A stretch of 64,000 nt of DNA, from the NCBI RefSeq assembly GCF_017316185.1, contig NZ_JAFLVX010000018.1, positions 124,001 through 188,000 of the forward strand, read 5' to 3'. The notes beneath the pieces are model-generated. The model made no database searches and had not been told where the DNA came from. It was given only the letters and a program-made list of their open reading frames with translations. The position numbers were made by a program, and so were the translations under genes. This document shows, one piece after another, positions 29,912 through 39,922 of this stretch (position 1 is the stretch's first letter; every line of letters starts with the position of its first letter). Source of the stretch: Candidatus Vagococcus giribetii. GTDB taxonomy: Bacteria; Bacillota; Bacilli; Lactobacillales; Vagococcaceae.

Positions 29912-29946
29912 AAACCACGTCTTTTATAAGATGTGGTTTTTTCTTT
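29912..29946 (+). terminator. Terminator of pepT
   Basis: AAACCACGTCTT and ATAAGATGTGGTTT pair with one G-T and a short loop; T6 follows. Confidence 0.88.
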
Positions 29947-30038
29947 TAACCTGTTATCGGTAACATGTAGCAAGGAACCCTCTTTTTCTCTATAATTAAA
30001 ACGCTATCAATTACTATCAACAAAAAGGAGGGGATTTG

Positions 30039-30842
30039 ATGAGTAAAGGAATCGCTTATTATCGCTTTTTCTTGAAAGGAGAGGCCAAGTATCGGATTAA
30101 TTTCATCTCCTATCTGTTATCTGGTTTTATCCAATTAATGGCGATTTTATTTATCTGGAAGTTAGTTTATGCTAATTCTGCAAGCGGTGTCATTGAAGGG
30201 CTTAATTACGAAGAAATTATTCTTTATACAATTATTTCAACAATAGCTACTCAATTTATGTTACTGGATAATGATTTTCAGGTAGCAGGAGACATTCAAG
30301 AGGGAAATTTATCCTACGAATTAGTAAGACCTGTTTCCTACATAACAAAATTGTTCTTTCAAGGATTGGCAAGATCAACTACTAGTATTTTACTAGTGGG
30401 AATACCAGCTATTATCGGCGTAGTAGCTTACATTAGTATCCATGAGAGTTTTGGAGTAGCTCTCAGTAGATGTTTATTATTTATTGTCATCATTTCTTTT
30501 AGTGTCGGGTTAATGTTTTGCGTGAATTTATTGTTTGGTTATTCAGCCTTTTATCTTAATTACTCGTGGGGATTTTTATTGTTTAAAGGAACCTTTATTC
30601 AGTTGCTTTCAGGAGCGTTGTTTCCTTTAGCTATGCTACCAAGTCCTCTTAGAGAAATTTTCTTAAAAACACCTTTTCAGTATATGACTTACTTTCCAAC
30701 CATGGTTTTCCTTGGTAAACTCTCCACTCAAGAAATCATGACAAATTTAGTCATGGAAATTAGTTGGTTAATTGTTTTTATTTTGCTATGTCTGGCCTTC
30801 TGGCGACATGCGATTAAAAACATTACCATCAATGGAGGGTAA
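30039..30842 (+). CDS. ABC-2 type transporter permease, first subunit
   Basis: A 267-residue protein with six predicted membrane helices (about 20-45, 58-80, 105-130, 140-165, 175-195 and 230-250), of the DrrB/DUF990-like ABC-2 permease type. It is followed by a second permease (gap 4 bases) and an ATPase (overlap 20 bases), so it is one exporter operon. AAAAGGAGGGG precedes the ATG at 30039. Family members export drugs, lipids or peptides; no substrate gene is adjacent. Confidence 0.82.
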   Translation: MSKGIAYYRFFLKGEAKYRINFISYLLSGFIQLMAILFIWKLVYANSASGVIEGLNYEEIILYTIISTIATQFMLLDNDFQVAGDIQEGNLSYELVRPVSYITKLFFQGLARSTTSILLVGIPAIIGVVAYISIHESFGVALSRCLLFIVIISFSVGLMFCVNLLFGYSAFYLNYSWGFLLFKGTFIQLLSGALFPLAMLPSPLREIFLKTPFQYMTYFPTMVFLGKLSTQEIMTNLVMEISWLIVFILLCLAFWRHAIKNITINGG

Positions 30843-30846
30843 TCAA

Positions 30847-31638
30847 ATGAAACGTTATATGAGACTTTATCGTGTTTATTTAAACAACTCATTTAAAATT
30901 TTGAGAATGTCTACTGCTAACTTTGTGATTGGCTTTATTGCATTTTTAGCAATACAAATCTCATCCTTACTATTTTTACAAGTCACTTTTGGACGCATTC
31001 CATCAGTGAATGGTTACAGTTTTTACCAAGTTCTTTTTATCTATGGCTTCTCTCAAATTCCTCGTGGGCTTGATCATTTATATAGTGATTACTTGTGGAT
31101 TTTTTCCATGAGGAGTGTAGTAAAAGGGGAGATGGACCGATACCTCGTTCGTCCTGTTAGTCCATACTTCCAAGTTATCTGCGAAAGGGTACAATTTGAT
31201 GCCTTAGGTGAAATTGTGGTCGGAGTAGTCATCACCTTATATGCCATAACAGGAATTACGTTCCCTAATCCTGGCATATCACTATTTCTAGGATTTATCT
31301 ATTTAATCACTGGTTGTATGATTTATACATCAATCAAAACAATTTGCGCGTCTCTTGCCTTTTGGCTTAAAAAGAGTATTTATATCTTACAATCAATCTA
31401 CGGGCTAAGTGACTTAACAAAGTATCCCATGTCGATTTATCCACCCGTAGTTAGAAGTTTTTTAACTTACATCATTCCTTTTGGCGTTGTGGCCTTTTTA
31501 CCTTCAGAGTTGATTTTCACCTCAACCCTGATTAGTCCAATATCACTAACAATTATTGGAATGGCCTGCTTGTTTACGTTATTAGCTTCAATTATTTGGA
31601 AAAAAGGAGTGAAGAGTTATGAAAGTGCAGGCAACTAA
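30847..31638 (+). CDS. ABC-2 type transporter permease, second subunit
   Basis: A 263-residue partner permease with six predicted helices. It contains the GEMDRYLVRPVSPYFQ segment, parallel to GNLSYELVRPVSYITK in the first permease, so the two are paralogs that likely form a heterodimer. The ATG at 30847 follows GGAGGG. Its end overlaps the ATPase gene. Confidence 0.83.
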   Translation: MKRYMRLYRVYLNNSFKILRMSTANFVIGFIAFLAIQISSLLFLQVTFGRIPSVNGYSFYQVLFIYGFSQIPRGLDHLYSDYLWIFSMRSVVKGEMDRYLVRPVSPYFQVICERVQFDALGEIVVGVVITLYAITGITFPNPGISLFLGFIYLITGCMIYTSIKTICASLAFWLKKSIYILQSIYGLSDLTKYPMSIYPPVVRSFLTYIIPFGVVAFLPSELIFTSTLISPISLTIIGMACLFTLLASIIWKKGVKSYESAGN

Positions 31639-32608
31639 ACCTGTTATTCACGTAGAAAATATATCAAAAACCTTTTATTTAAGGAAAAAAATTGGTTTTT
31701 TCAAAACGGAGAAAATACCTAAGCAAGCTGTCAAACAAGCTAATTTTGATATTTATCCAGGAGAGATTGTCGGTTTTATTGGAACAAATGGTGCTGGAAA
31801 ATCAACAACAATTAAAATGATGACGGGTATTTTAACGCCATCAGAAGGTCACTGCACGGTCTCTGACATCATTCCTTATGAATCACGTATTGAAAATGCT
31901 AAAAACATCAGTGTTGTTTTTGGGCAACGAACTCAAATGAATTGGGATTTAACCGTTGAGGATAATTTCATTTTGCTAAAAGAAATCTATGATGTATCAG
32001 ACGAAGACTTCAACAAACAACTAGATTTGTTAGAAAAACACATGACCATTAAAAAATTATGGCATCAACAAGTTCGTTCTCTTTCTCTAGGTCAACGGGT
32101 GTTAATTGATATTGCTGTAGCTTTAATTCATTCACCTAAAGTAATTTTTCTAGACGAGCCGACTATTGGACTAGATATTATGATTAAAGATAAGATCCTA
32201 AAAACATTGAAACTCATTAACCAACAAGAGAACGTGACAATTATCTTAACGACTCATGACCTTAGTGAGATTGAAATGCTATGTGACCGAATTATTATTA
32301 TTGAAGAAGGTCAAATCATTTACGATGACAGTAAAGAGAATATGCTAACCAAATTCGCTACCAGTGCTAGTATTCAATTTGATGTTGAGTTAGAAGAGAT
32401 TGAAGCCATTATAGCTTTTTTCACCACTAAAAACGTGACTTATGAGATTAGTGATAATCATCTAACCATTGCCATCGATCCCTCTAAACACGATGAGAAA
32501 GAAATTCTGAGTGAGCTTTATAAAGAATTTACTATCAACAACATGGGAATCAAAAGAACTAGCGTTCAAGATGTTGTGAGAAATATCTACAGTAAAGAAG
32601 AAGCATAG
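31619..32608 (+). CDS. ABC transporter ATP-binding protein of the ABC-2 exporter
   Basis: A 329-residue ATPase. Walker A GTNGAGKST is near 53-61, a degenerate signature LSLGQRV is near 156, Walker B VIFLDEPTIGLD near 176, and switch TTHD near 212. A C-terminal extension of about 90 residues is typical of drug/nodulation-type ATPases. It overlaps the second permease by 20 bases and uses AAAGGAG inside it. The three genes are probably co-regulated. Confidence 0.9.
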   Translation: MKVQATKPVIHVENISKTFYLRKKIGFFKTEKIPKQAVKQANFDIYPGEIVGFIGTNGAGKSTTIKMMTGILTPSEGHCTVSDIIPYESRIENAKNISVVFGQRTQMNWDLTVEDNFILLKEIYDVSDEDFNKQLDLLEKHMTIKKLWHQQVRSLSLGQRVLIDIAVALIHSPKVIFLDEPTIGLDIMIKDKILKTLKLINQQENVTIILTTHDLSEIEMLCDRIIIIEEGQIIYDDSKENMLTKFATSASIQFDVELEEIEAIIAFFTTKNVTYEISDNHLTIAIDPSKHDEKEILSELYKEFTINNMGIKRTSVQDVVRNIYSKEEA

Positions 32609-32619
32609 AGAGTCTCATC

Positions 32620-32664
32620 AACCATAAAATAAAGGAGAAGCGCCCTTTATTTTATGGTTTTTTT
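32620..32664 (+). terminator. Terminator of the ABC-2 operon
   Basis: A 16-base perfect stem (32620-32635 with 32644-32659) with an 8-base loop runs into T7. Confidence 0.95.
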
Positions 32665-32709
32665 CCTGTATCATACATTTTAGGATACTTATAGAAAGGG
32701 GTCTTTTTT

Positions 32710-33660
32710 GTGGCTCACTTATTATCAATCGTTGTCCCTTGTTACAACGAAGAAAAAACAGTTGAAACCTTTTACTCAGAAGTCATGAAAGTAAAAAAAC
32801 AGCTTGATCTTGTTGAATTTGAGTTTATTTTTATCAACGATGGCTCCACAGACAACACCTTAAAGAAATTAAAAGCCTTAGAACTAAAAGACCCAAAACA
32901 AGTAAAATTCTTATCTTTTTCAAGAAACTTCGGGAAAGAGGCTGCCCTTTATGCAGGTTTAAACTATGCTAAAGGTGACTACATCACAGTTATGGATGCT
33001 GATCTTCAAGACCCGCCAAGTTTATTACCTGAAATGTTTAGCTTAATTCAAGAAGGGACTTATGATTGCATCGGAACAAGACGTATTTCTCGTGAAGGCG
33101 AACCGAAAATTAGGTCTTTCTTTGCTAAAAAGTTTTATAAAATCATTAATAAAATATCTGATGTTAATATTGTTGATGGCGCACGGGACTTTAGACTCAT
33201 GACTCGGCAAATGGTGGATGCTATATTAGAGTTAAAAGAATATAATCGTTTTTCAAAAGGCCTATTTAGTTGGGTCGGTTTTGAAACTTATTACCTAGAA
33301 TACGAAAATATAGAAAGAAAAAGTGGGCAATCATCTTGGTCATTTTGGCAATTATTTGTCTATTCCCTTGATGGCATCATCGCTTTTTCAGAGTTTCCAC
33401 TAGTCATCTCTGCCTTTATTGGCATTATTTCCTTTGTAGTCTCAATTATTGCCTTACTTTTCTTTTTTGTAAGAGCAGCAATATTTGGGGACCCTACAAC
33501 AGGTTGGCCATCTCTTGTCTGTATTATTTTAGCTCTTGGCGGACTACAGCTGTTTTGTTTAGGAATCGTCGGTCAATACTTAGGTAAGACGTTTTTAGAA
33601 ACAAAACGCCGACCAATCTATATCTTAAAAGATAAAAGTGATTCTTTTAATCAAGAATAG
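32710..33660 (+). CDS. Polyprenyl-phosphate glycosyltransferase, family 2 (GtrB/DPM1-like)
   Basis: A 316-residue GT2 enzyme. The N-terminal catalytic domain has VVPCYNEE at about 9-16, a DGSTD motif near 42 and MDADLQDP near 97. Two C-terminal helices (about 230-257 and 268-292) anchor it. Such enzymes move a hexose from a nucleotide sugar to undecaprenyl phosphate for decoration of teichoic acid or wall polymers. No flippase or acceptor glycosyltransferase gene is adjacent. The start is a GTG after AAAGGGG. Confidence 0.87.
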   Translation: MAHLLSIVVPCYNEEKTVETFYSEVMKVKKQLDLVEFEFIFINDGSTDNTLKKLKALELKDPKQVKFLSFSRNFGKEAALYAGLNYAKGDYITVMDADLQDPPSLLPEMFSLIQEGTYDCIGTRRISREGEPKIRSFFAKKFYKIINKISDVNIVDGARDFRLMTRQMVDAILELKEYNRFSKGLFSWVGFETYYLEYENIERKSGQSSWSFWQLFVYSLDGIIAFSEFPLVISAFIGIISFVVSIIALLFFFVRAAIFGDPTTGWPSLVCIILALGGLQLFCLGIVGQYLGKTFLETKRRPIYILKDKSDSFNQE

Positions 33661-33712
33661 AACAACTGGAAAAGAGACATATCATTTACCTTAGTTTGAA
33701 TAGAAACGATTA

Positions 33713-33748
33713 ATAGACTTTTTTTACGAAAAAAAGGTCTATTTTTTT
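33713..33748 (+). terminator. Terminator after the glycosyltransferase
   Basis: ATAGAC plus an A/T stem pairs with GTCTAT (33737-33742) followed by T7; the loop is ACG. Confidence 0.75.
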
Positions 33749-33757
33749 GACTTATTA

Positions 33758-33787
33758 TTTGACCTAATTTGACCAAAGGAGTAAAAT
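33758..33787 (+). promoter_or_regulatory. clpB promoter with CtsR operator
   Basis: TTTGACC-TAA-TTTGACC (33758-33774) is a tandem heptad matching the CtsR box on the opposite strand (GGTCAAA-N3-GGTCAAA). It overlaps TTGACC (-35, 33759-33764), which is 17 bases from TAAAAT (33782-33787). CtsR binding would block RNA polymerase; heat inactivates CtsR. The ctsR gene is not in the window. Confidence 0.85.
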
Positions 33788-33816
33788 AATGTCATAAGGT
33801 TAAAGGAGGAATGACC

Positions 33817-36417
33817 ATGAACATCGAAAAAATGACAACAACCTTACAACAAGCAATTGCAGAAGCACAACAAATTGCGATAACAAGACAACAACAAAAC
33901 ATTGATATTGTTCATCTTTGGAAGATTTTCTTACAACCAAACCACTTTGCTAGAAATTTTTATAGTAGCTTAGGGGTCAACATTGATTTATTTGACATTG
34001 AAGTCACAAAAGAAATAGATAAACTACCACAAGTTAGTGGTGGAAATGTACAATACGGACAAAATTTAAGTCAAAATTTATTTAACTTGCTACAAGAAGC
34101 AGATAAATTAAGAGAAGAATTCCAAGACGACTATCTTTCAACAGAAATCATTGTTTTGGCCTTAATGAAATTAAAAAATCATCCCTTAACAGTGTTTTTA
34201 AAAGAACAACAAGTCACTGAAAAAATTATTAAAGAAAAAATACTCGAAATGAGAGGAGGAGATCGTGTGACTTCACAAAACCAAGAAGAACAATACGAAT
34301 CATTAGAAAAATATGCAGTGAACATGATAGAAGCCGTTAAAAGTGGCAAACAAGACCCTATCATTGGTCGAGATGAAGAAATACGAGATGTGATTCGAAT
34401 TCTTTCAAGAAAAACTAAAAATAACCCAGTCTTAATTGGTGAACCTGGTGTTGGTAAAACTGCCATCATCGAAGGTTTAGCTCAACGAATTGTAAAAAAA
34501 GACGTGCCTGAAAACTTAAAAAATAAAGTCATCTACTCACTTGATATGGGAGCCTTAATTGCTGGAGCAAAATTCCGTGGAGAATTTGAAGAACGTCTTA
34601 AAGCTGTGTTAAAAGAAGTGAAGAAAAGCGAAGGGGATATCATCTTATTCATTGATGAAATCCATACCATTGTAGGTGCTGGTAAAACAGAAGGCAGTAT
34701 GGACGCGGGTAATTTACTTAAACCAATGCTTGCTCGTGGCGAATTACATTGTATTGGGGCAACTACACTTGATGAATACCGTGAATACATGGAAAAAGAC
34801 AAAGCTTTAGAACGTCGTTTCCAAAAAGTACTTGTTAAAGAACCAACTGTGGAAGACACAATCAGTATTTTAAGAGGGCTTAAAGAACGTTTTGAAATCC
34901 ATCATGGGGTTAATATCCATGACAATGCTTTAGTAGCCGCAACAACTCTTTCAAATCGCTACATTACAGATCGTTTCTTACCAGATAAAGCTATTGATTT
35001 AGTCGATGAAGCTTGTGCGACAATTCGTGTTGAAATGAACTCAATGCCAACAGAACTTGACCAAGTTACAAGACGATTAATGCAATTAGAAATTGAAGAG
35101 GCTGCTTTAAAGAAAGAAGAAGACGACGCAAGTAAAAAACGTCTCAACTTACTTCAAGAAGAATTATCTGAATTACGAGAAGAAGCAAACACTTTAAAAA
35201 TGCAGTGGGAAACTGAAAAAGAAGAAGTTGAAAAAGTTAATAAAAAACGCGCTGAAATTGACTCAGCTAAGACACAACTTGAAAATGCTGAAAATAACTA
35301 CGACTTAGAAGAAGCAGCCGTTTTACGTCATGGTACCATTCCTAAACTACAACAAGAACTATCAGAACTTGAAGCAAAAGAAAGTTCTGATACTAAAATG
35401 GTTCAAGAAGTAGTTACTGAAAAAGAAATTGCCACTGTTGTTGGTCGTTTAACAGGCATTCCTGTTTCAAAACTAGAAGAAGGGGAAAGAGAAAAGATTC
35501 TCCGTCTTAACGAAACTCTTCATCGTCGTGTCATTGGACAAGATGAAGCTGTTGACGCTGTCTCTGACGCAGTTATTCGCTCTCGTGCCGGTCTTCAAGA
35601 CCCAAATCGTCCGTTAGGTTCATTCCTATTCTTAGGGCCTACAGGCGTTGGTAAAACAGAATTAGCTAAATCCTTAGCAGAGAACTTATTTGATTCTGAA
35701 GAACACATGGTTCGAATAGACATGAGTGAATACATGGAAAAACATAGTGTATCTCGTCTAGTAGGAGCTCCTCCTGGCTATGTTGGCTACGAAGAAGGTG
35801 GACAATTAACTGAAGCTGTGAGAAGAAGTCCTTATACAATTGTCCTTTTAGACGAAATCGAAAAAGCCCATCCAGATGTTTTCAATATCTTACTTCAAGT
35901 ATTAGATGATGGACGTCTAACAGATTCTAAAGGACGTGTTGTAGACTTTAAAAATACAGTCTTAATCATGACAAGTAACATTGGTTCTCAACTGCTTTTA
36001 GAAGGCGTATCAGAAGATGGACATATTTTGCCAGAAACGTCTGAAGCCGTTATGGCCATGTTGAAAGCTCACTTTAAACCTGAATTCTTAAACCGAATTG
36101 ATGACACTATTCTATTTACACCATTAAGCCTAGAAAATGTTAAGTCTATTATTGTTAAAATGACTGAACAACTAACTAAACGTTTAGAACATCAAGAAAT
36201 CTATCTAACCATTTCTGACGAAGCAAAATCTTGGATTGCCGAACAAGCCTATGACCCAATTTACGGGGCAAGACCAATCAAAAGATTCCTAACAAAAGAA
36301 GTTGAAACACCTCTTGCTAAAGAAATTGTAGGCGGACAAGTACCACCTAAGACAGAAGTATCAATCATTCTTGACAATGATCACTTAGTATTTGCAAAAC
36401 GCCCAATGGAAGCCTAA
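33817..36417 (+). CDS. clpB: ATP-dependent disaggregase ClpB
   Basis: A hexameric AAA+ chaperone of 866 residues that works with DnaK to dissolve aggregates. An N-domain (about 1-145) is followed by AAA1 with GEPGVGKT near 209, a middle coiled coil (about 405-525) that is unique to ClpB among Clp proteins, and AAA2 with GPTGVGKT near 608 and [11 protein letters not shown]. It lacks the ClpP-docking IGF loop expected of ClpC, A or X. The ATG at 33817 was taken because AAAGGAGG is seven bases upstream. It is controlled by a CtsR box. Confidence 0.97.
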   Translation: MNIEKMTTTLQQAIAEAQQIAITRQQQNIDIVHLWKIFLQPNHFARNFYSSLGVNIDLFDIEVTKEIDKLPQVSGGNVQYGQNLSQNLFNLLQEADKLREEFQDDYLSTEIIVLALMKLKNHPLTVFLKEQQVTEKIIKEKILEMRGGDRVTSQNQEEQYESLEKYAVNMIEAVKSGKQDPIIGRDEEIRDVIRILSRKTKNNPVLIGEPGVGKTAIIEGLAQRIVKKDVPENLKNKVIYSLDMGALIAGAKFRGEFEERLKAVLKEVKKSEGDIILFIDEIHTIVGAGKTEGSMDAGNLLKPMLARGELHCIGATTLDEYREYMEKDKALERRFQKVLVKEPTVEDTISILRGLKERFEIHHGVNIHDNALVAATTLSNRYITDRFLPDKAIDLVDEACATIRVEMNSMPTELDQVTRRLMQLEIEEAALKKEEDDASKKRLNLLQEELSELREEANTLKMQWETEKEEVEKVNKKRAEIDSAKTQLENAENNYDLEEAAVLRHGTIPKLQQELSELEAKESSDTKMVQEVVTEKEIATVVGRLTGIPVSKLEEGEREKILRLNETLHRRVIGQDEAVDAVSDAVIRSRAGLQDPNRPLGSFLFLGPTGVGKTELAKSLAENLFDSEEHMVRIDMSEYMEKHSVSRLVGAPPGYVGYEEGGQLTEAVRRSPYTIVLLDEIEKAHPDVFNILLQVLDDGRLTDSKGRVVDFKNTVLIMTSNIGSQLLLEGVSEDGHILPETSEAVMAMLKAHFKPEFLNRIDDTILFTPLSLENVKSIIVKMTEQLTKRLEHQEIYLTISDEAKSWIAEQAYDPIYGARPIKRFLTKEVETPLAKEIVGGQVPPKTEVSIILDNDHLVFAKRPMEA

Positions 36418-36450
36418 AAAAGAGAAGCCTAGTGATGGCTTCTCTTTTTT
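36416..36450. terminator. Bidirectional terminator after clpB
   Basis: AAAAAAGAGAAGCC pairs with GGCTTCTCTTTTTT around a 7-base loop; it lies between two convergent genes. Confidence 0.93.
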
Positions 36451-36453
36451 GTT

Positions 36454-37677
36454 TTAGAAATAATCACTGAAATAAGCTTCTTGATCCGGAATAATTCTCT
36501 CTAAAGTTCTTAATGTTTCTTTATCTGTTTTTAGTCGTTCAATACGGTAAAGGTATGAAGGACGTTTGTAACTCATGAAAAGAGCTGACAAGGTTTGGAT
36601 ATTGATGTACACAGGATTTCCAATAGGTTCTTTGGTTATCGTCAAATCATCATTCTCATCCCAAATCAATCCAAAAATTCGATTATTCCACTCAGCAATT
36701 GTATCTTCTACCACAAAGTGGAATGGTTTGCCTGTTGTAATAAAAGGATACTCGGCAATAAATTTTTCCACATCAACAATCCTTGCCATAAAGTAAGGTT
36801 CGATGGTTTCTTTTATTTCACTGTCATCAAATAAAAAAGCTATTGGTTCACTATTAAATGTTTCACCTTGAACTAAATCAACCATTGAAAAGTGAGCAGA
36901 GACAAAATTCCATAAGCCTTGGCGTGCCTCCTGGTTTAAGTAAAACATTTCCTTGATATGGAAAACTTCCTCAGCAATCCAGTAGAAACATACGCCTTGA
37001 GCTTCTCCTTCACGGTTGTAGTAGATAGCAGCAGTTCTTTCTTCTTCGTTTTCCCAACGCCAATATTCTTCCCAGTTCAAATCTTGTCGAATCATCGCTC
37101 CGTGATTCACTAAAGCAAATTGATCATACACCTTATAAACATCTTCATGTTGAATATCTTCACGATTAACATAACCTGGTACATCAACTCGTTTTGGTAA
37201 TTGGGTATCTTTAATGCTAAACGATAGTTTATCTGACATGATTTCCCACCCCTTATTTCGGTAGTAGGGGATACTATATGGATAAAGATAGGATATCCAT
37301 TGTTCTCTTTCACGCATATTCTCTAGACCTTGACGAATTAACTCGCTCATAAGGCCTAAATCAGTGTATTCAGGGTAAGTCCCAACACCTGTTACTCCAG
37401 CCATTTTATAGACCTTATCATGTATATTAACCTCACAAGGATAAATGGCTAATTGAGAAATAAGTCGGTCGTCTTGAGTGAACCAACCATAGACATCTGC
37501 TTCTCTTAAAACAGGGCGCTTGGCACGAATGATTTCTGACTCATCCTCATAGCCGCCTTCTTCAATATCTGAATCAGTTACTTGGAACACATAACGCAAT
37601 AATTCATTGAATTGTTTTAAATGTTTTAACTCTACTTTTTTTAAGACAAGTGATTGTTTTATCTGTTTTATATCCAT
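36454..37677 (-). CDS. Eis-like GNAT N-acetyltransferase
   Basis: A 407-residue protein with the three-part architecture of mycobacterial Eis: an N-terminal GNAT domain with the acetyl-CoA segment VTGVGTYPEYTDLGLMSEL near 95-113, a second GNAT-like domain, and a C-terminal SCP2-like fold ending in SDYF. In Eis the terminal Phe carboxylate takes part in catalysis, and this protein also ends in Phe. Eis acetylates aminoglycosides and lysine side chains, but Gram-positive relatives have diverse or unknown substrates. It is a single-gene unit, convergent with clpB and divergent from lepA. Confidence 0.85.
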   Translation of the reverse strand: MDIKQIKQSLVLKKVELKHLKQFNELLRYVFQVTDSDIEEGGYEDESEIIRAKRPVLREADVYGWFTQDDRLISQLAIYPCEVNIHDKVYKMAGVTGVGTYPEYTDLGLMSELIRQGLENMREREQWISYLYPYSIPYYRNKGWEIMSDKLSFSIKDTQLPKRVDVPGYVNREDIQHEDVYKVYDQFALVNHGAMIRQDLNWEEYWRWENEEERTAAIYYNREGEAQGVCFYWIAEEVFHIKEMFYLNQEARQGLWNFVSAHFSMVDLVQGETFNSEPIAFLFDDSEIKETIEPYFMARIVDVEKFIAEYPFITTGKPFHFVVEDTIAEWNNRIFGLIWDENDDLTITKEPIGNPVYINIQTLSALFMSYKRPSYLYRIERLKTDKETLRTLERIIPDQEAYFSDYF

Positions 37678-37799
37678 TTTTTAACTCCTCACATTAGTTT
37701 CTCCCTTATTATATCAAAGTACTTATGAAAATACTTTAAAATCTAGCTAAAGCTTGGTATAATTAAAAATGCTGATTGAAAAGAAAGTAGGAGAGTTAT

Positions 37800-39635
37800 A
37801 TGAATTTTGAGGAAATGAAAAAAAGACAAGAATCCATTCGTAATTTCTCCATCATAGCACATATTGATCACGGAAAGTCCACATTAGCTGACCGTATCTT
37901 ACAACAAACTGAAACAGTTTCAGACCGTGAGATGCAGGCACAGTTATTAGATTCAATGGATTTAGAAAGAGAACGAGGCATTACAATTAAATTGAATGCA
38001 GTCGAGCTAACGTATGACGCAAAAGATGGAAATGAATATATTTTTCACCTAATTGATACGCCAGGTCACGTAGACTTCACTTATGAGGTATCACGAAGTC
38101 TAGCCGCTTGTGAAGGGGCCATTCTAGTAGTTGATGCTGCTCAAGGGATTGAAGCACAAACACTAGCTAACGTTTATTTAGCAGTGGACAATGATTTAGA
38201 GATTATCCCAGTTATTAATAAAATTGACTTACCAGCCGCAGACCCTGAACGCGTGCGTGGTGAAATTGAAGAAGTAATTGGTATTGATGCCAGTGAAGCC
38301 GTTTTAGCAAGTGCCAAAGCTGGTATTGGTATTGAAGACATTTTAGAACAAATCGTTGAGTACGTCCCAGCACCAACTGGAGACGTTGAAGCACCGCTAA
38401 AAGCATTGATATTTGACTCAGTTTATGATGCTTATCGCGGGGTTGTGTTAAACATTCGTGTTGTTGATGGTGTCGTTAAACCAGGAGACGTCATCAAATT
38501 AATGCAAACAGAAAAAGAATACGAAGTAACTGATGTAGGTATTTTCTCTCCAAAAGCTGTCTCTCGTGACTGCTTAATGGTAGGAGATGTTGGTTACATC
38601 ACTGCAAGTATCAAAAATATTGCAGATACACAAGTAGGGGATACTGTTACTTTAGCAAGTAACCCAGCTACTGAGCCATTAAAAGGCTACCGTAAAATGA
38701 ATCCAATGGTTTATTGTGGGTTATATCCAATTGATAACTCAAAATACAACGATTTACGTGAATCATTAGAAAAATTACAATTAAATGACTCAGCCTTAGA
38801 GTTTGAACCAGAATCATCTCAAGCCTTAGGATTTGGATTCCGTTGTGGGTTCTTAGGACTCTTACACATGGACGTTATCCAAGAGCGTTTAGAACGTGAG
38901 TTTAATTTAGACCTAATTACAACGGCTCCATCCGTTATTTACAACGTTAAAAAAACAGATGGTACAACAGCTGTAGTAGATAACCCTGCTGAGTTTCCAG
39001 ATCCAAGTACGATTGACACTGTAGAAGAGCCTTTTGTAAAAGCTCAGATTATGGTACCAAACGAGTACGTTGGTGCTGTTATGGAAATTGCTCAACGTAA
39101 ACGTGGGGAATTTGTTACAATGGACTACTTAGACGCTTACCGAGTGAACGTTGTCTACAACATGCCTTTATCAGAAATCGTTTTTGACTTCTTTGATAAG
39201 TTAAAATCAGGAACTAAAGGCTATGCGTCACTTGATTACGACTTAATTGGCTACCGACCAAGTAACTTGGTTAAGATGGATATCCTACTTAACGGTGAAA
39301 CAGTAGATGCTTTAAGCTTTATCGTCCATAAAGATTTCTCATATGAACGTGGTAAAGCAATCGTTGATAAACTAAGAAAACTGATTCCAAGACAACAATT
39401 TGAAGTACCTGTCCAAGCAGCAATTGGTACTAAAATCGTGTCTCGTGCTGACATAAAAGCTTTACGTAAAAACGTATTAGCTAAATGTTACGGAGGAGAT
39501 GTGTCTCGTAAACGTAAATTACTTGAAAAACAAAAAGATGGTAAAAAACGTATGAAGCAGATTGGTTCAGTTGAAGTACCTCAGGAGGCATTCATGGCGG
39601 TTCTTAAGATGGACGAGGACGAACCTAAGAAGTAG
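37800..39635 (+). CDS. lepA: Elongation factor 4 (LepA)
   Basis: A 611-residue translational GTPase that acts on stalled or mis-translocated ribosomes. G1 AHIDHGKST is at about 20-28, G2 RGITIK near 61, G3 DTPGH near 86 and G4 NKID near 140. The CTD unique to LepA contains [18 protein letters not shown] near the end. GTAGGAGAG is the ribosome site. A long terminator follows. Confidence 0.97.
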   Translation: MNFEEMKKRQESIRNFSIIAHIDHGKSTLADRILQQTETVSDREMQAQLLDSMDLERERGITIKLNAVELTYDAKDGNEYIFHLIDTPGHVDFTYEVSRSLAACEGAILVVDAAQGIEAQTLANVYLAVDNDLEIIPVINKIDLPAADPERVRGEIEEVIGIDASEAVLASAKAGIGIEDILEQIVEYVPAPTGDVEAPLKALIFDSVYDAYRGVVLNIRVVDGVVKPGDVIKLMQTEKEYEVTDVGIFSPKAVSRDCLMVGDVGYITASIKNIADTQVGDTVTLASNPATEPLKGYRKMNPMVYCGLYPIDNSKYNDLRESLEKLQLNDSALEFEPESSQALGFGFRCGFLGLLHMDVIQERLEREFNLDLITTAPSVIYNVKKTDGTTAVVDNPAEFPDPSTIDTVEEPFVKAQIMVPNEYVGAVMEIAQRKRGEFVTMDYLDAYRVNVVYNMPLSEIVFDFFDKLKSGTKGYASLDYDLIGYRPSNLVKMDILLNGETVDALSFIVHKDFSYERGKAIVDKLRKLIPRQQFEVPVQAAIGTKIVSRADIKALRKNVLAKCYGGDVSRKRKLLEKQKDGKKRMKQIGSVEVPQEAFMAVLKMDEDEPKK

Positions 39636-39671
39636 TAAGCTTTCATTGATTTTCAAAATGTAAATAAAACG

Positions 39672-39731
39672 AAACTTCCGACATTTTTCCCCCACAAGCT
39701 AAAAAGCTGGGAAAATGTCGGAAGTTTTTTT
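39672..39731 (+). terminator. Terminator of lepA
   Basis: AAACTTCCGACATTTT pairs with AAAATGTCGGAAGTTT, with a further short stem in the loop, and a T7 tract follows. It is symmetric enough to act on both strands. Confidence 0.93.
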
Positions 39732-39922
39732 CTGAGTGACAAACTTTTTTCATTGTTTATATAGTTCAGTTAGACGATCTCCAATTTCTAATAAAGTAAC
39801 AATAACGTATATAGTTTTTATTGACACATTATCCCGAGTATAAAATAATAATCGAATACGATGTGTAAATATTAACAAAATTAAAAGCCATCTCTTGATT
39901 GAGACAGGCTTATTAGTTAGTT
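39732..39922. other. AT-rich intergenic stretch
   Basis: No ORF with a ribosome site was found. It has a promoter-like TTGACA about 17 bases before AATAAT near 39820 on the plus strand with no gene behind it, and near 39885-39911 a weak hairpin (AAGCC...GGCTT) that could terminate the minus-strand gene to the right. Confidence 0.4.
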
